From Berkiella sp964594635 (GTDB lineage: Bacteria; Pseudomonadota; Gammaproteobacteria; Berkiellales; Berkiellaceae), in NCBI GenBank assembly GCA_964594635.1, contig CAZQMV010000004.1, positions 1-64,000 of the forward strand: DNA of 64,000 bases. The letters run 5' to 3'. A program made the translations under genes and the position numbers. A model generated the notes under the pieces. It worked only from the letters and a program-made list of their open reading frames with translations, was not told the DNA's origin and did no database searches. Positions 52,830 through 61,759 of this stretch are shown here, piece by piece; position 1 is the stretch's first letter; each line of letters opens with the position of its first letter.

Positions 52830-54068
52830 CTAAACACCATCCATTTTCCTCAGTGCTACTGTAGAAATGTCCCACATGGGTAAAAACACTCCTAAAGCTA
52901 AAACGAGTACCATCATGCCAATAATAATGATTAACACAGGCTCTAATAGATCGCCCAATTTTTTTAAATCATAGTCAACATCTCTTTCATAATAAAAGGC
53001 GATGTCTAATAGGATTTTATCGACCTCGCCTGTTTCTTCCCCTACCGCCATCATTTGCAGTGCGATGGGTGAAAAGATCTGACTTTCTTTAGCAGCCTTA
53101 TAGAGCGACTCGCCTTTCTCAATCCCATGCCGCATCATGAATATTTTCTGCTCTAAGTACGGGTTATCAGCAATATTTGCAACCACCTTAAAAGCTTGCA
53201 TTAATGGTACATTCGAGCTCATTGCCATAGAAAACGCGCGACAAAATCTGGCATATATGGAACGTCGAATGATAGAGCCAACAAAAGGAATTTTTAATTT
53301 CAAATAAGATGTCCACCATTCACCTTTAGGTGTATGTGCGTAAATCATCGCCCCTATTGATATGAGACCAAGCAAGATGATAATCAGCCATCCATGGTGT
53401 ACAAAAATGTCGGACATCGCAATGAGGATTCTGGTCGGCAATGGTAAGTTTGATCCAAAGGCCGTAAAGAAATCTCGAAAAGCGGGTATCACCATGACAT
53501 TAATAATCACAATCGCCATAATAATCGCAACAACCACAATGAGTGGATAACGAATAGCAGTTTTAATTCTTTGCCTTGTTGATTTTTCTGTTTCCAAATA
53601 CCCTTTAATTTGTAAAAATGCAGCTTCTAATTGTCCTGTATTCTCGCCCACCTCAACCATTGCAGTCATTAACGGATGGAAAACAAGAGGATACTTTTTA
53701 AGTGCTTTACTAAAGCTAAACCCTGACTCTAAACTAATGATCACATCCGTGATCACATTTCTGAAAACCGTATGCTTAGTCGTTTCAGCAATCACCTTTA
53801 AGCCATAGATAAGAGAGACTCCTGCTTTTAGCAAAGAATACATTTGCTGAGAAAAAATAATTAAATCTTCTGTTGTGGGCAACCCCACACCAAAGAGTTT
53901 CATCATCCATTCTTCAACTGTTTGGCTATTTTGAGTGACAATGATTGAGATTGGCATGATATCAATACTAGAGAGCTTAATGGCGACACTATTAGGCGTT
54001 GCAGCTTCAATGCTGCCTTCTACCAGTTGGCCATTTTTATCACGCCCTTTATAACGATAACTTGGCAT
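52830..54068 (-). CDS. mshG: MshG-like inner-membrane platform protein (GspF family)
   Basis: A 412-residue GspF/PilC-type platform protein: N-terminal cytosolic part (MPSYRYKGRDKNGQLVEGSI), two GspF repeats (about 70-195 and 275-395) and three membrane helices (about 170-195, 220-245, 380-405). MALGVFLPMWD-type end (LVLALGVFLPMWDIS) is typical. It starts 12 bp after mshE. It anchors the ATPase to the pilus assembly machine. Confidence 0.93.
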   Translation of the reverse strand: MPSYRYKGRDKNGQLVEGSIEAATPNSVAIKLSSIDIMPISIIVTQNSQTVEEWMMKLFGVGLPTTEDLIIFSQQMYSLLKAGVSLIYGLKVIAETTKHTVFRNVITDVIISLESGFSFSKALKKYPLVFHPLMTAMVEVGENTGQLEAAFLQIKGYLETEKSTRQRIKTAIRYPLIVVVAIIMAIVIINVMVIPAFRDFFTAFGSNLPLPTRILIAMSDIFVHHGWLIIILLGLISIGAMIYAHTPKGEWWTSYLKLKIPFVGSIIRRSIYARFCRAFSMAMSSNVPLMQAFKVVANIADNPYLEQKIFMMRHGIEKGESLYKAAKESQIFSPIALQMMAVGEETGEVDKILLDIAFYYERDVDYDLKKLGDLLEPVLIIIIGMMVLVLALGVFLPMWDISTVALRKMDGV

Positions 54069-54080
54069 CTTGCCCTCATC

Positions 54081-55769
54081 TTATTCAATCAGCTCTAATG
54101 ACAATCGAGAAACTTCCGGCAAACTAATAATGCCTTTTTTTGCATACTCTAAAGCTGAATGCGCAAGAGGTCTAAAAAGAGGATTTTTATTGACCAATTG
54201 ATTGTAAGTCTTTAAATCATTATTTTGAAGAGCATCAATCATGCTATCAGACATTTCAAGGAATTCGTAAACACCAATTCGGCCTTTATATCCACGCATC
54301 CCACAATGTGTACAACCTTTGCCAATAACAAAGCGTACATTCTCTTCCACTTTAAGCCCCATGGAATTTAACATTTTAATTTCTTCATGGTTAGGATGAT
54401 ATGTTTCTGTACATCTTGTGCACACCCGTCTTGCTAAACGTTGTGCTATAACCAAATGAATTGCACTCGAAGCTAAATACGGTGCAATGCCCATATCTAA
54501 CAAACGCAAAATGGCACTTTTCGCATCATTGGTGTGAAGTGTCGATAAGACTAAGTGACCTGTCATCGCCGCTCTTAAGGCAATTTGCCCAGTCTCTTCA
54601 TCTCTTATTTCACCAACCATAATCACATCAGGATCATGACGTAATACTGATCGTAAAATGGTAGCAAACGTCAATCCGATTTTAGGTTGAACTTGTATTT
54701 GATTAATTCGATCAAAAGCATACTCAACCGGATCTTCTACCGTAATAATTTTCTTTTCTTCCGAATTAATTTCACTCAGTGCAGTATAGAGAGTGGTTGA
54801 TTTACCACTCCCGGTTGGTCCTGTTACTAAAATCATGCCATGTGGTCTTTGCAAATGAGCACGAATATGCTTGATGTATTGCGACTCCATGCCTAATTCT
54901 TCAAAATGCAACAACCCTGTTGACTGATCTAATAATCGCATCACCACTGATTCGCCATTTTGTACAGGCATAGTTGCGATCCGAACATCAATTTTTTTAT
55001 CTTTAACACGTATGGTAAACCGACCATCTTGGGGAAGACGTCGTTCTGAAATATTGAGTTTAGAGATGAGTTTAAGTTTAAGTATCAAGGCACTAATAAT
55101 GTTTCTACCTTGCATCACTTGTTCTTGCAAAACGCCATCAACACGTAATCTTATTCTTAAACCATCTTCCGCAGGCTCGATATGTATATCAGACGCATTG
55201 ACTTGCACAGCGTCTTCAAAAATGGAGTACATTAATTTTTTGATGGGCGCATCATGTGCCTCATCTTCCGTCTCATTAATCACTCCAGAAAAGGCAATCT
55301 CTTGCTCAAGCTCCCCTACCAGTGAAGCTATTTCTTCGGTTCGACGATAGACTTCATCAATAATACGTGAGAGCTCGCTTTCGCGTACAATCACAACACG
55401 TATATTTCTTTTTAATTTGCGAGCGATTTCATCATAACCGACAATATCAGTTGGATCGGTCATCGCCACTAAAAAGCCATCTTTAATGCGATCGAGCGGA
55501 ATGGCTTTTAATCTTCTGGCAAGTGCTTCTGGTAATTCTCTAATCACTTCAGGTTTAATTTTGTACGAACTCAATTCTAAAAAGGGGATATTTAATTGCT
55601 TCGCCAAAAACATAACCAGGTCATTCTCTTTGAGATAGCCCAATTCAATTAATACGTCGCCGAGCTTTTTTCCGGAGCCTTGTTGTTGACGCAATGCTTT
55701 TTCTAATTGAGTGGTCGTTATGATCTTGTTTTCAAGTAACAAATCACCCAATCGCAATTTCTTAATCAT
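54081..55769 (-). CDS. mshE: MshE-like pilus assembly ATPase with an MshEN c-di-GMP-binding domain
   Basis: A 562-residue GspE/PilB-type hexameric ATPase from ATG 55769. The N-terminus contains two MshEN motifs in tandem: LRLGDLLLENKIITTTQLEK (Arg6; Gln29 follows) and KLGDVLIELGYLKENDLVMF, which in V. cholerae MshE bind c-di-GMP. The core has Walker A GPTGSGKSTTLY, Asp box VEDPVEYAFD, Walker B VIMVGEIRD, His box LSTLHTNDA, and a tetra-Cys zinc site CTRC..CTHC. It overlaps the preceding gene by 8 bp. Confidence 0.93.
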   Translation of the reverse strand: MIKKLRLGDLLLENKIITTTQLEKALRQQQGSGKKLGDVLIELGYLKENDLVMFLAKQLNIPFLELSSYKIKPEVIRELPEALARRLKAIPLDRIKDGFLVAMTDPTDIVGYDEIARKLKRNIRVVIVRESELSRIIDEVYRRTEEIASLVGELEQEIAFSGVINETEDEAHDAPIKKLMYSIFEDAVQVNASDIHIEPAEDGLRIRLRVDGVLQEQVMQGRNIISALILKLKLISKLNISERRLPQDGRFTIRVKDKKIDVRIATMPVQNGESVVMRLLDQSTGLLHFEELGMESQYIKHIRAHLQRPHGMILVTGPTGSGKSTTLYTALSEINSEEKKIITVEDPVEYAFDRINQIQVQPKIGLTFATILRSVLRHDPDVIMVGEIRDEETGQIALRAAMTGHLVLSTLHTNDAKSAILRLLDMGIAPYLASSAIHLVIAQRLARRVCTRCTETYHPNHEEIKMLNSMGLKVEENVRFVIGKGCTHCGMRGYKGRIGVYEFLEMSDSMIDALQNNDLKTYNQLVNKNPLFRPLAHSALEYAKKGIISLPEVSRLSLELIE

Positions 55770-56463
55770 TATTTGAACCTGCATTAATCTCTTTTGTGTC
55801 CACACTTGTTTCAAGTGGACTGCTTAACATGTATATCGTTAAGACAATTTGCGCGTCGGGAAAGCGCGTAATTTTATATTCCAGCGATTCCCAGCCAATT
55901 GGAAAGGGGAGTTTTTCAACCTTTTTAAGATATCTCAGCATATTAAGATACTCACCTTTAAAGGTGATCCGAACCCGATGTTTATAAAGCACTGAGTTAT
56001 CGACTGCTTGTCCAGTTGAGTTAAACGGAATTCTTTCAAGGGTTTCCAAGCTAACCAATTTTAAGTTGCTGAGATCTCGTAACATGCTTTCCAGTAAATA
56101 CGGAATACGAGTGGGCGGAATAATTTTATTTTGAAATTTAAGTAATGATTCATTCTTTCTTTTCAATAGTTCTTCGAGTTGAAGCTCGGCACTCGTTTTA
56201 ACAGCACTTTTATTCCCTTGCAACGCCAATAGTTGATTGTGAGTTGCATCATACTGCTGCGTAAGACTCGCTTTTTCTTCTTTAACATTGACCATTTTGT
56301 CGCTGATTGGAGAAATCAATAATGAATAGATGATCGAGATGACAAATGCACTACCTGTAACCAACAATAAAACACGTTCACGTGATGTTCGTGCATTAAT
56401 GAAGACTTGAATCGTTTCCCATGACTCAGTCGTTTTGATGTAAAGTTCCTTTCGTTGCATCAT
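55762..56463 (-). CDS. mshJ: MshJ-like (PilO/GspM-type) pilus assembly protein
   Basis: A 233-residue bitopic inner-membrane protein: short cytosolic N-terminus, one membrane segment (about 31-50), a coiled coil (about 55-105) and a C-terminal ferredoxin-like domain. This is the PilO/GspM build. It overlaps its neighbours (ATGATG with the upstream stop; 8 bp with mshE). Assignment as MshJ rests on topology and order. Confidence 0.78.
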   Translation of the reverse strand: MMQRKELYIKTTESWETIQVFINARTSRERVLLLVTGSAFVISIIYSLLISPISDKMVNVKEEKASLTQQYDATHNQLLALQGNKSAVKTSAELQLEELLKRKNESLLKFQNKIIPPTRIPYLLESMLRDLSNLKLVSLETLERIPFNSTGQAVDNSVLYKHRVRITFKGEYLNMLRYLKKVEKLPFPIGWESLEYKITRFPDAQIVLTIYMLSSPLETSVDTKEINAGSNND

Positions 56464-57056
56464 TCTGCCTGCAAATTAAATTTAACAAAATCTTTGTCTT
56501 GTTTAAGATTATCAAGTCTTACTTTTTTAACCTGCGAACTAATTAATGAAGGCGATTTTTGCCAGGATTGAACCATAATTGGCACTAATTGCGGCTCTAA
56601 CGCCACACCGGAAAAAGTCATTTTCCTTCCCTCATCCTGGAGATTAATATAGGCAAGATAAGTGCCTTTAACATGACGCATGACTAATGATTCAATATAA
56701 AATGAAAATGGATAACGCTCGTCATCTTCCAATTTTTTAAGCTGTGAAATCACACCATCGACATCTGAAATTTTTTCTTTTAGTAATGAAAGCTCACTCT
56801 TTGAAAAATGGACGTTTTTATTTTTCTTAAACTGAGCAACCTCTATCAGCTGTTCACTTTCTTTTGCTTGTTCTATTTTGAGCTTTTCAATATCTTTTAA
56901 TTGCGATCTTAAACTTAACTTATGAGAAAATGCTGATAGAATCAACACCACCCCTAAACCTAACCAGACCTGTGCAATCCGCAAAGCAGAAAGTTCCGGA
57001 GCAAACGCTTGTGATTTCTGATAGAGATTGATCTTCTGTTTAAGAGCATAATTCAT
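56460..57056 (-). CDS. MshI2/PilN-like pilus assembly protein
   Basis: A 198-residue bitopic protein. It starts MNYALKQKINLYQ, the PilN-type motif (xxINLY) that docks onto the PilM/MshI actin-like protein, followed by a membrane segment (about 28-46), a coiled coil, and a small periplasmic domain. It overlaps mshI by 4 bp and the mshJ-like gene by 4 bp. Confidence 0.78.
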   Translation of the reverse strand: MNYALKQKINLYQKSQAFAPELSALRIAQVWLGLGVVLILSAFSHKLSLRSQLKDIEKLKIEQAKESEQLIEVAQFKKNKNVHFSKSELSLLKEKISDVDGVISQLKKLEDDERYPFSFYIESLVMRHVKGTYLAYINLQDEGRKMTFSGVALEPQLVPIMVQSWQKSPSLISSQVKKVRLDNLKQDKDFVKFNLQAE

Positions 57057-57970
57057 AAAGCGGTACTTATAGCAGCACCTATCGCAAAGGCACTACTGTT
57101 TGCTTGATTGATTGATAATTTATCTGTCTCTTGAATAAACTCGGAATAGTTAATCATTCGCACTGGCAAACCAAGTATATTACTTAAGTTAGATAGCAGT
57201 TCAGATTTACGTTCTGGCATCGGGGTTAATACAATTCTTGAGATACCCGCGTTTTTCAAGTTGCTTGAGCAATAATCTATTGAACGTTGTATTTCTAATG
57301 CTAAATCCTGAACTTCACTGTTTCTTTTAATATGCTCATAGCCAAGATCAAAGTCTCTCATCATATACAGCATTCTATTCTTAAATAGAATGATGTGACT
57401 TTTGTCTTCTTCAATGTGAAGCAGCGCTTGGCCAACATCAGCATCATCTAATTGAAAAGCAATTTCTCGTAGTGCACTTTGACAAATATCAACTGAAGTT
57501 AAGTGTAAACCTAATGCTTTAATGTTATTTGCGTATTCATTAATAATCCCCTTGCGAGTGACAATGACATAGTTCAAAGGGGTATTCGTTTCTTTGTTTT
57601 TTTGTGGTACTTCAATGTAATCAACCACTGCTTCTTCTACTGGGAAATCAATATATTCGGCTATACGCCAGCGGATCGCTTCTCTTTTCTCATTTCTCGA
57701 TAATAGTGGCTGTTCAATTAAAAATATTTGATAATCATTTTGTGGAATAATGACACTGGTTGGCGTCTGCTCAAGAGCAAACTCTGCAATTTTTTTCTCT
57801 AGAAAGTTTTTTTGTTGCTCCCAATCATTCGCATCATTAAATTCAACATCGATGAGCGTTTTAACGTTATGATTGATATTAACTAGGGCAGATCGTATCC
57901 CTTGATTTGTGAATTGCACACCCAATTGCTTTTCGTCTTTAAGCCTCTTTTTTAAATTCAAAAGCGACAT
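57053..57970 (-). CDS. mshI: MshI/PilM-like actin-fold pilus assembly protein
   Basis: A 305-residue cytosolic protein from ATG 57970. The PilM/MshI fold is suggested by LGVQFTNQGIRSALV, the segment LSRNEKREAIRWRIAEYIDFPVEEAVVDY (parts: EAIRWRIAEYIDFP), and ALLHIEEDKSHIILFKN in the second half. It is the first gene of the minus-strand pilus cluster. No mshH-like regulator precedes it; the next gene upstream is divergent. Confidence 0.82.
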   Translation of the reverse strand: MSLLNLKKRLKDEKQLGVQFTNQGIRSALVNINHNVKTLIDVEFNDANDWEQQKNFLEKKIAEFALEQTPTSVIIPQNDYQIFLIEQPLLSRNEKREAIRWRIAEYIDFPVEEAVVDYIEVPQKNKETNTPLNYVIVTRKGIINEYANNIKALGLHLTSVDICQSALREIAFQLDDADVGQALLHIEEDKSHIILFKNRMLYMMRDFDLGYEHIKRNSEVQDLALEIQRSIDYCSSNLKNAGISRIVLTPMPERKSELLSNLSNILGLPVRMINYSEFIQETDKLSINQANSSAFAIGAAISTAL

Positions 57971-58141
57971 TACAAAGCCTCTTCCTTGCAAACTAGATAT
58001 ACATCCTGCTAAGGCGCACGCATCCTCTTACCTGAATTGTAGTATTCTAACCAACTTAATCAAGGAGGCTACAGCTTCTTTTAGCGTTTGCCGATGATAA
58101 ACATGTCAGACCTTTTGTTGGCACATGATAAATAAGCAGGT

Positions 58142-59089
58142 ATGCCCATGGAAAATTCACGCAAGGCGACTACAGTCAGGACGTTTTTCGCCGCAGTAAC
58201 GCTAGGGATGGGCGTTAGTATGATTCCCCAAACAAGTCTTGGGGCGACTTATGTGTTGCCGCACAACGGCAATATTATCGGCAATATGCAATATGGTACC
58301 GTTATACCAGGAGATACACTCTCGACGTTAGGATTACGATATGGGGTTGGTGGCTATGAAATGATTGAAGCCAATCCTGGCATCAGTTTTCGTGATCCAC
58401 CGGCGGGAAGCTCTTTGCTGATCCCCTCTCGCTTTATTCTTCCAGAGGGACCACGCAAAGGGATCGTCATTAATATTGCTGAACTGCGTCTGTATTACTA
58501 TCACCCAGATGGTGTCAATGTTTCTACCTATCCCATTGGTGTGGGTAAAAATGGCTGGGATACTCCTTTAGGTAAAACCACCGTCACTCGTATGAGAGAA
58601 AAACCCACTTGGGTTGTCCCTGATTCGATTATTGAAAATCATTTACGACACGGCAAGGTGATCCCTAAAGTCAAACCACCAGGTCCAGACAATCCATTGG
58701 GTGATTATGCAATGAATATCGGCTTCAAAAGCATCGTTATTCATGGCACACCTTATCCGAAGCGTGTTGGGTTACGAGCAAGTCATGGTTGCATTAACAT
58801 GACCAATGAAGATGTAGGTGAATTATTTCGCATGGTTAAAATTGGAACGCCTGTTGAAATTGTTCATCAACCAACCAAAATCGGCCAATTAGATAATAAA
58901 ATCTATTTAGAATCCCATGTGCCGATCTCCTCAGAGTTGCAAGCTGCAAATTATCAAGATGTGGGTGGTTTGATTAAAAAAGTCACCGATAAAGCAGCTG
59001 GCAGAACCGTCAATGTGGAATGGCAAGCTGTGAATGAATACCAACGCACTCACCAAGGCTACCCACAACCGATTGGATCCATAAACTAA
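58142..59089 (+). CDS. L,D-transpeptidase (YkuD domain) with LysM
   Basis: A 315-residue periplasmic enzyme that makes 3-3 peptidoglycan cross-links or attaches proteins to the wall. A signal peptide (about 10-34) precedes a LysM domain (YGTVIPGDTLSTLGLRYGV) and the YkuD domain (about 105-235), with the catalytic motif ending in IHGTPYPKRVGLRASHGCINM: the His and Cys of SHGCINM are in place. It resembles ErfK/YbiS-type enzymes. The start is ATG 58142, or ATG 58148. Confidence 0.93.
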   Translation: MPMENSRKATTVRTFFAAVTLGMGVSMIPQTSLGATYVLPHNGNIIGNMQYGTVIPGDTLSTLGLRYGVGGYEMIEANPGISFRDPPAGSSLLIPSRFILPEGPRKGIVINIAELRLYYYHPDGVNVSTYPIGVGKNGWDTPLGKTTVTRMREKPTWVVPDSIIENHLRHGKVIPKVKPPGPDNPLGDYAMNIGFKSIVIHGTPYPKRVGLRASHGCINMTNEDVGELFRMVKIGTPVEIVHQPTKIGQLDNKIYLESHVPISSELQAANYQDVGGLIKKVTDKAAGRTVNVEWQAVNEYQRTHQGYPQPIGSIN

Positions 59090-59127
59090 AATGTGTCAAT
59101 ATCGACTCTCCTTAAAGGAGAGTCGAT

Positions 59128-59583
59128 ATGTTTTCTATCATTTTATATGAACCTGAAATCCCCCCCAATACCGGCAACATTATCCGTTTATGCGCCAATA
59201 CAGGAAGTAGCTTGCATTTAGTTGAGCCTTTAGGTTTTGTGTTAGATGATAAAAATCTACGACGAGCAGGTTTGGACTACCATGCATTAACCAATATCCA
59301 TATTCACACTGATTTCGCTTCCTGTTTAACCCATTTTGCCGGTAAGCGCATTTTTGCTTTAAGCGCCAAAGGACGAAATCTTTATACCAATCCCACTTTT
59401 TCAAAAGACGATGCTTTTTTATTTGGTCCTGAAACGCGCGGGTTGCCAAAAGAGATTTTAGCAACCTTCCAAGATGAACACATATTGCGTCTGCCACAAA
59501 TAACAACTGATCGGAGTTTGAATTTATCGAATACCGCCGCGATTATGGTGTATGAGGCGTGGCGTCAGCTGGATTTTAGTTAA
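59128..59583 (+). CDS. trmL: tRNA (cytidine(34)-2'-O)-methyltransferase TrmL
   Basis: A SPOUT methyltransferase that 2'-O-methylates the wobble base of tRNA-Leu species. The 151-residue protein shows motif 1 PEIPPNTGNIIRLCANTG (about 9-26), motif 2 FGPETRGLPKEIL (about 98-110) and motif 3 SLNLSNTAAIMVYEAWRQ (about 131-148), which form the knotted SAM site. The length is typical. Confidence 0.95.
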   Translation: MFSIILYEPEIPPNTGNIIRLCANTGSSLHLVEPLGFVLDDKNLRRAGLDYHALTNIHIHTDFASCLTHFAGKRIFALSAKGRNLYTNPTFSKDDAFLFGPETRGLPKEILATFQDEHILRLPQITTDRSLNLSNTAAIMVYEAWRQLDFS

Positions 59584-59584
59584 T

Positions 59585-59700
59585 TTTCCTGCACCCCTAC
59601 GGGGCTTGGATATTGGGAGATGGATCATCACCCCACGCATCGGTCCATTCGCTTCGCGAATGTTCCTCACGCGGGGCTAATCGCGTCAGCGTGAATTATT
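59585..59700. other. Structured spacer between convergent trmL and gpsA
   Basis: It contains CCCCTACGGGG and the perfect hairpin CATTCGCTTCGCGAATG (59647-59663), flanked by CCCCACGC..ACGCGGGG, which can form an outer stem. It probably terminates transcription from both sides; there is no strong T-run. Confidence 0.5.
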
Positions 59701-59702
59701 TA

Positions 59703-60704
59703 TTAATTATTCTCAGATTTGGGCGGTCTGGTTAACAGATTATTAACCGCTTGTTGTGGAAGGGTATTGCCAAACAACACATCAAACACTTGTTGGCAGA
59801 TTGGCATTTCGACGTTTAATTTTTTCGCCAGTATCATCACTTGCTTAGCATTGGTTTTGCCTTCAACCACTTGTCCAATGGTTTGTTCCGCTTCTGCTTG
59901 CGAGATCCCTTGACCTAAGCTTAAACCAAAGCGCCGATTACGAGATTGATTGTCGGTGCAGGTGAGCACAATGTCACCAATGCCAGATAAACCAATTAAT
60001 GTCTTGTGTTTTGCGCCGAGGGCATCACCTAAACGGCACAGCTCTGCCAAACCGCGTGTGATCAATGCCGCACGCGCATTCGCGCCATAGCCCAAACCAT
60101 CTGACATGCCGACCGCAATAGCCAACACATTTTTGACTGCGCCGCCAAGCTCAACACCTTCTAGATCATCGGATAAATAAACGCGAAATTGTTCGCTGTG
60201 AAAAGCAGTTTGCAATGCTTTTGCAAATGCTGGCTCTTTTGTCGCAATGGTAACTGCCGTTGGTAAACCTTGCGCCACTTCTTTGGCAAAACTTGGCCCA
60301 GATAAAACGGCCATGGGACGCTTACCACAATGCTTTTCACACAGTTCATGCAGCAGCTCACCTTGTTCTGACAAGCCTTTCGTGACCCAAACAATACCAC
60401 AACCTTTTGGGATCAAAAGAGCAATCGCTTGTGTGACTTCGGCAAACGCATGACTTGGTACAGCCAGCAATATTGTTGTGTCATCGGTTACTTGTAAAAA
60501 AGCGTCCGTAAGAGAACTGGTGAATACGACATCATGAGGGAAAGTAAAGCCGGGCAAGTAGCGTGCATTGACATGCGTTTTTGCACACTCAGCAATGTCG
60601 TTAGGATCATGCCCCCACAGCACCACAGAATGGTTCTGTTTAGCGAGGTAGAGCGCAAGCGCACTACCCCAAGAGCCCGATCCTAAAACGATAAAAGATC
60701 TCAT
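59703..60704 (-). CDS. gpsA: Glycerol-3-phosphate dehydrogenase [NAD(P)+]
   Basis: It makes sn-glycerol 3-phosphate for phospholipid synthesis. The 333-residue protein has the Rossmann motif VLGSGSWGSALALYLA (about 6-21), VWVTKGLSEQG, VLSGPSFAKEVAQGLPTAV, the catalytic-lysine region LGGAVKNVLAIAVGMSDGLGYGANARAAL (parts: AVKNVLAIAVGMSDGLGYG) and VVEGKTNAKQV. It overlaps the 3' end of secB by 4 bp, the conserved secB-gpsA order. Confidence 0.97.
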   Translation of the reverse strand: MRSFIVLGSGSWGSALALYLAKQNHSVVLWGHDPNDIAECAKTHVNARYLPGFTFPHDVVFTSSLTDAFLQVTDDTTILLAVPSHAFAEVTQAIALLIPKGCGIVWVTKGLSEQGELLHELCEKHCGKRPMAVLSGPSFAKEVAQGLPTAVTIATKEPAFAKALQTAFHSEQFRVYLSDDLEGVELGGAVKNVLAIAVGMSDGLGYGANARAALITRGLAELCRLGDALGAKHKTLIGLSGIGDIVLTCTDNQSRNRRFGLSLGQGISQAEAEQTIGQVVEGKTNAKQVMILAKKLNVEMPICQQVFDVLFGNTLPQQAVNNLLTRPPKSENN

Positions 60705-61183
60705 TGGCGAGTTGCAGTGCCTTCACCTTCATTACCCTTTTTTTGCTGTTCTAAGTGTTGCAAATAAAGTGCATCGAAGTTCACGGGTGCGAGTAAGAGT
60801 TGTGGGAAACCACCACGGATCACGATATCTGAAATCGTTTCACGCGCATAAGGATAGAGAATATTAGGGCACATGCTGCCAAGGGCGTGTGCTAGTTGAT
60901 CTTGCGCAAATCCTTTTAAGGTAAAGATGCCTGCTTCATGCACTTCAACTAAAAAAGCAACGCGTTCACCCATCTTAACGGTAACGGTTAAATGCAAGAC
61001 GACTTCATAAATCGTATCTTCTAAACGATTGGTCTTGGTTTGTAAGTCAACATTGACCTCGGGTTTCCATTCTTCTCTGAAAATTTCAGGCGCATGGGGC
61101 GTTTCAAATGAGACATCTTTAACGTAAATACGTTGAATGGTAAACATGGGGCCATCTTGGTTGGTGGGTTTGTTCTCTGCCAT
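60701..61183 (-). CDS. secB: Protein-export chaperone SecB
   Basis: A 160-residue tetrameric chaperone that holds preproteins unfolded and hands them to SecA. Segments FTIQRIYVKDVSFETPHAPEIF (parts: IQRIYVKDVSFETPHAP), LHLTVTVK, EVHEAGIFTLKGF and CPNILYPYARETISDIVIRGGFPQLLLAPVNFD (parts: CPNILYPYARE, GGFPQLLLAPVNF) are canonical. It overlaps gpsA by 4 bp. The rhodanese gene lies 25 bp upstream; the usual grxC between them is absent. Confidence 0.97.
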   Translation of the reverse strand: MAENKPTNQDGPMFTIQRIYVKDVSFETPHAPEIFREEWKPEVNVDLQTKTNRLEDTIYEVVLHLTVTVKMGERVAFLVEVHEAGIFTLKGFAQDQLAHALGSMCPNILYPYARETISDIVIRGGFPQLLLAPVNFDALYLQHLEQQKKGNEGEGTATRQ

Positions 61184-61208
61184 TTCTACTGTTCCTTATG
61201 TAAAATAA

Positions 61209-61631
61209 TTACTTGACTACAGGCATGCCGCTTGATTGCCATCCATCCATGCCATTCGCTAAAAAGAATATTTGAGTAAAGCCGTTTGCACCGAGTACTT
61301 TGGCCATTTTAGGGGCATCAAGCCCTTTTCCACAAACCAAAATAACCGGCTTGGCTTTATATTTGTTTAAAACATTGAGTCTTGTGGCAAACTCTTCTTG
61401 TGGAAGGTTAATTGCGCCAATGATATGGCCCTCTTGGAAGCGCAACGAGTTTCGAATATCAACTGCAACACCACCAGAGTGATTCAGTAAATTAACCAAT
61501 TGTTGTGGGTCAAGATTCGGAACACCCATAGCACGATGTCGCCATTCATTCAAAAGAAACACCACAACCAGAGTCAAGAATGTACCACTGAGTGCCCAGT
61601 GTTCGATAAAAAACGCTAATAAGGGCTCCAT
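61209..61631 (-). CDS. Membrane-anchored rhodanese-like protein (YibN-like)
   Basis: A 140-residue protein with an N-terminal membrane segment (about 12-28) and a rhodanese domain with the active-site loop VLVCGKGLDAPKMA (Cys about 98-100). Rhodanese domains carry persulfide sulfur. Place and topology match YibN, which is upstream of grxC-secB in E. coli. It is divergent from gpmI. Confidence 0.88.
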   Translation of the reverse strand: MEPLLAFFIEHWALSGTFLTLVVVFLLNEWRHRAMGVPNLDPQQLVNLLNHSGGVAVDIRNSLRFQEGHIIGAINLPQEEFATRLNVLNKYKAKPVILVCGKGLDAPKMAKVLGANGFTQIFFLANGMDGWQSSGMPVVK

Positions 61632-61759
61632 GCTCCCAACCTCTCACCGAATCAAAGCCGTTTATTATACACATAATCAAGTTTGCTAGCGACTTGAAAG
61701 CATTGAATTCGAAGACCTACAATGGAGGTTGATGAATACATAATCAAGTAAGAAGTACT

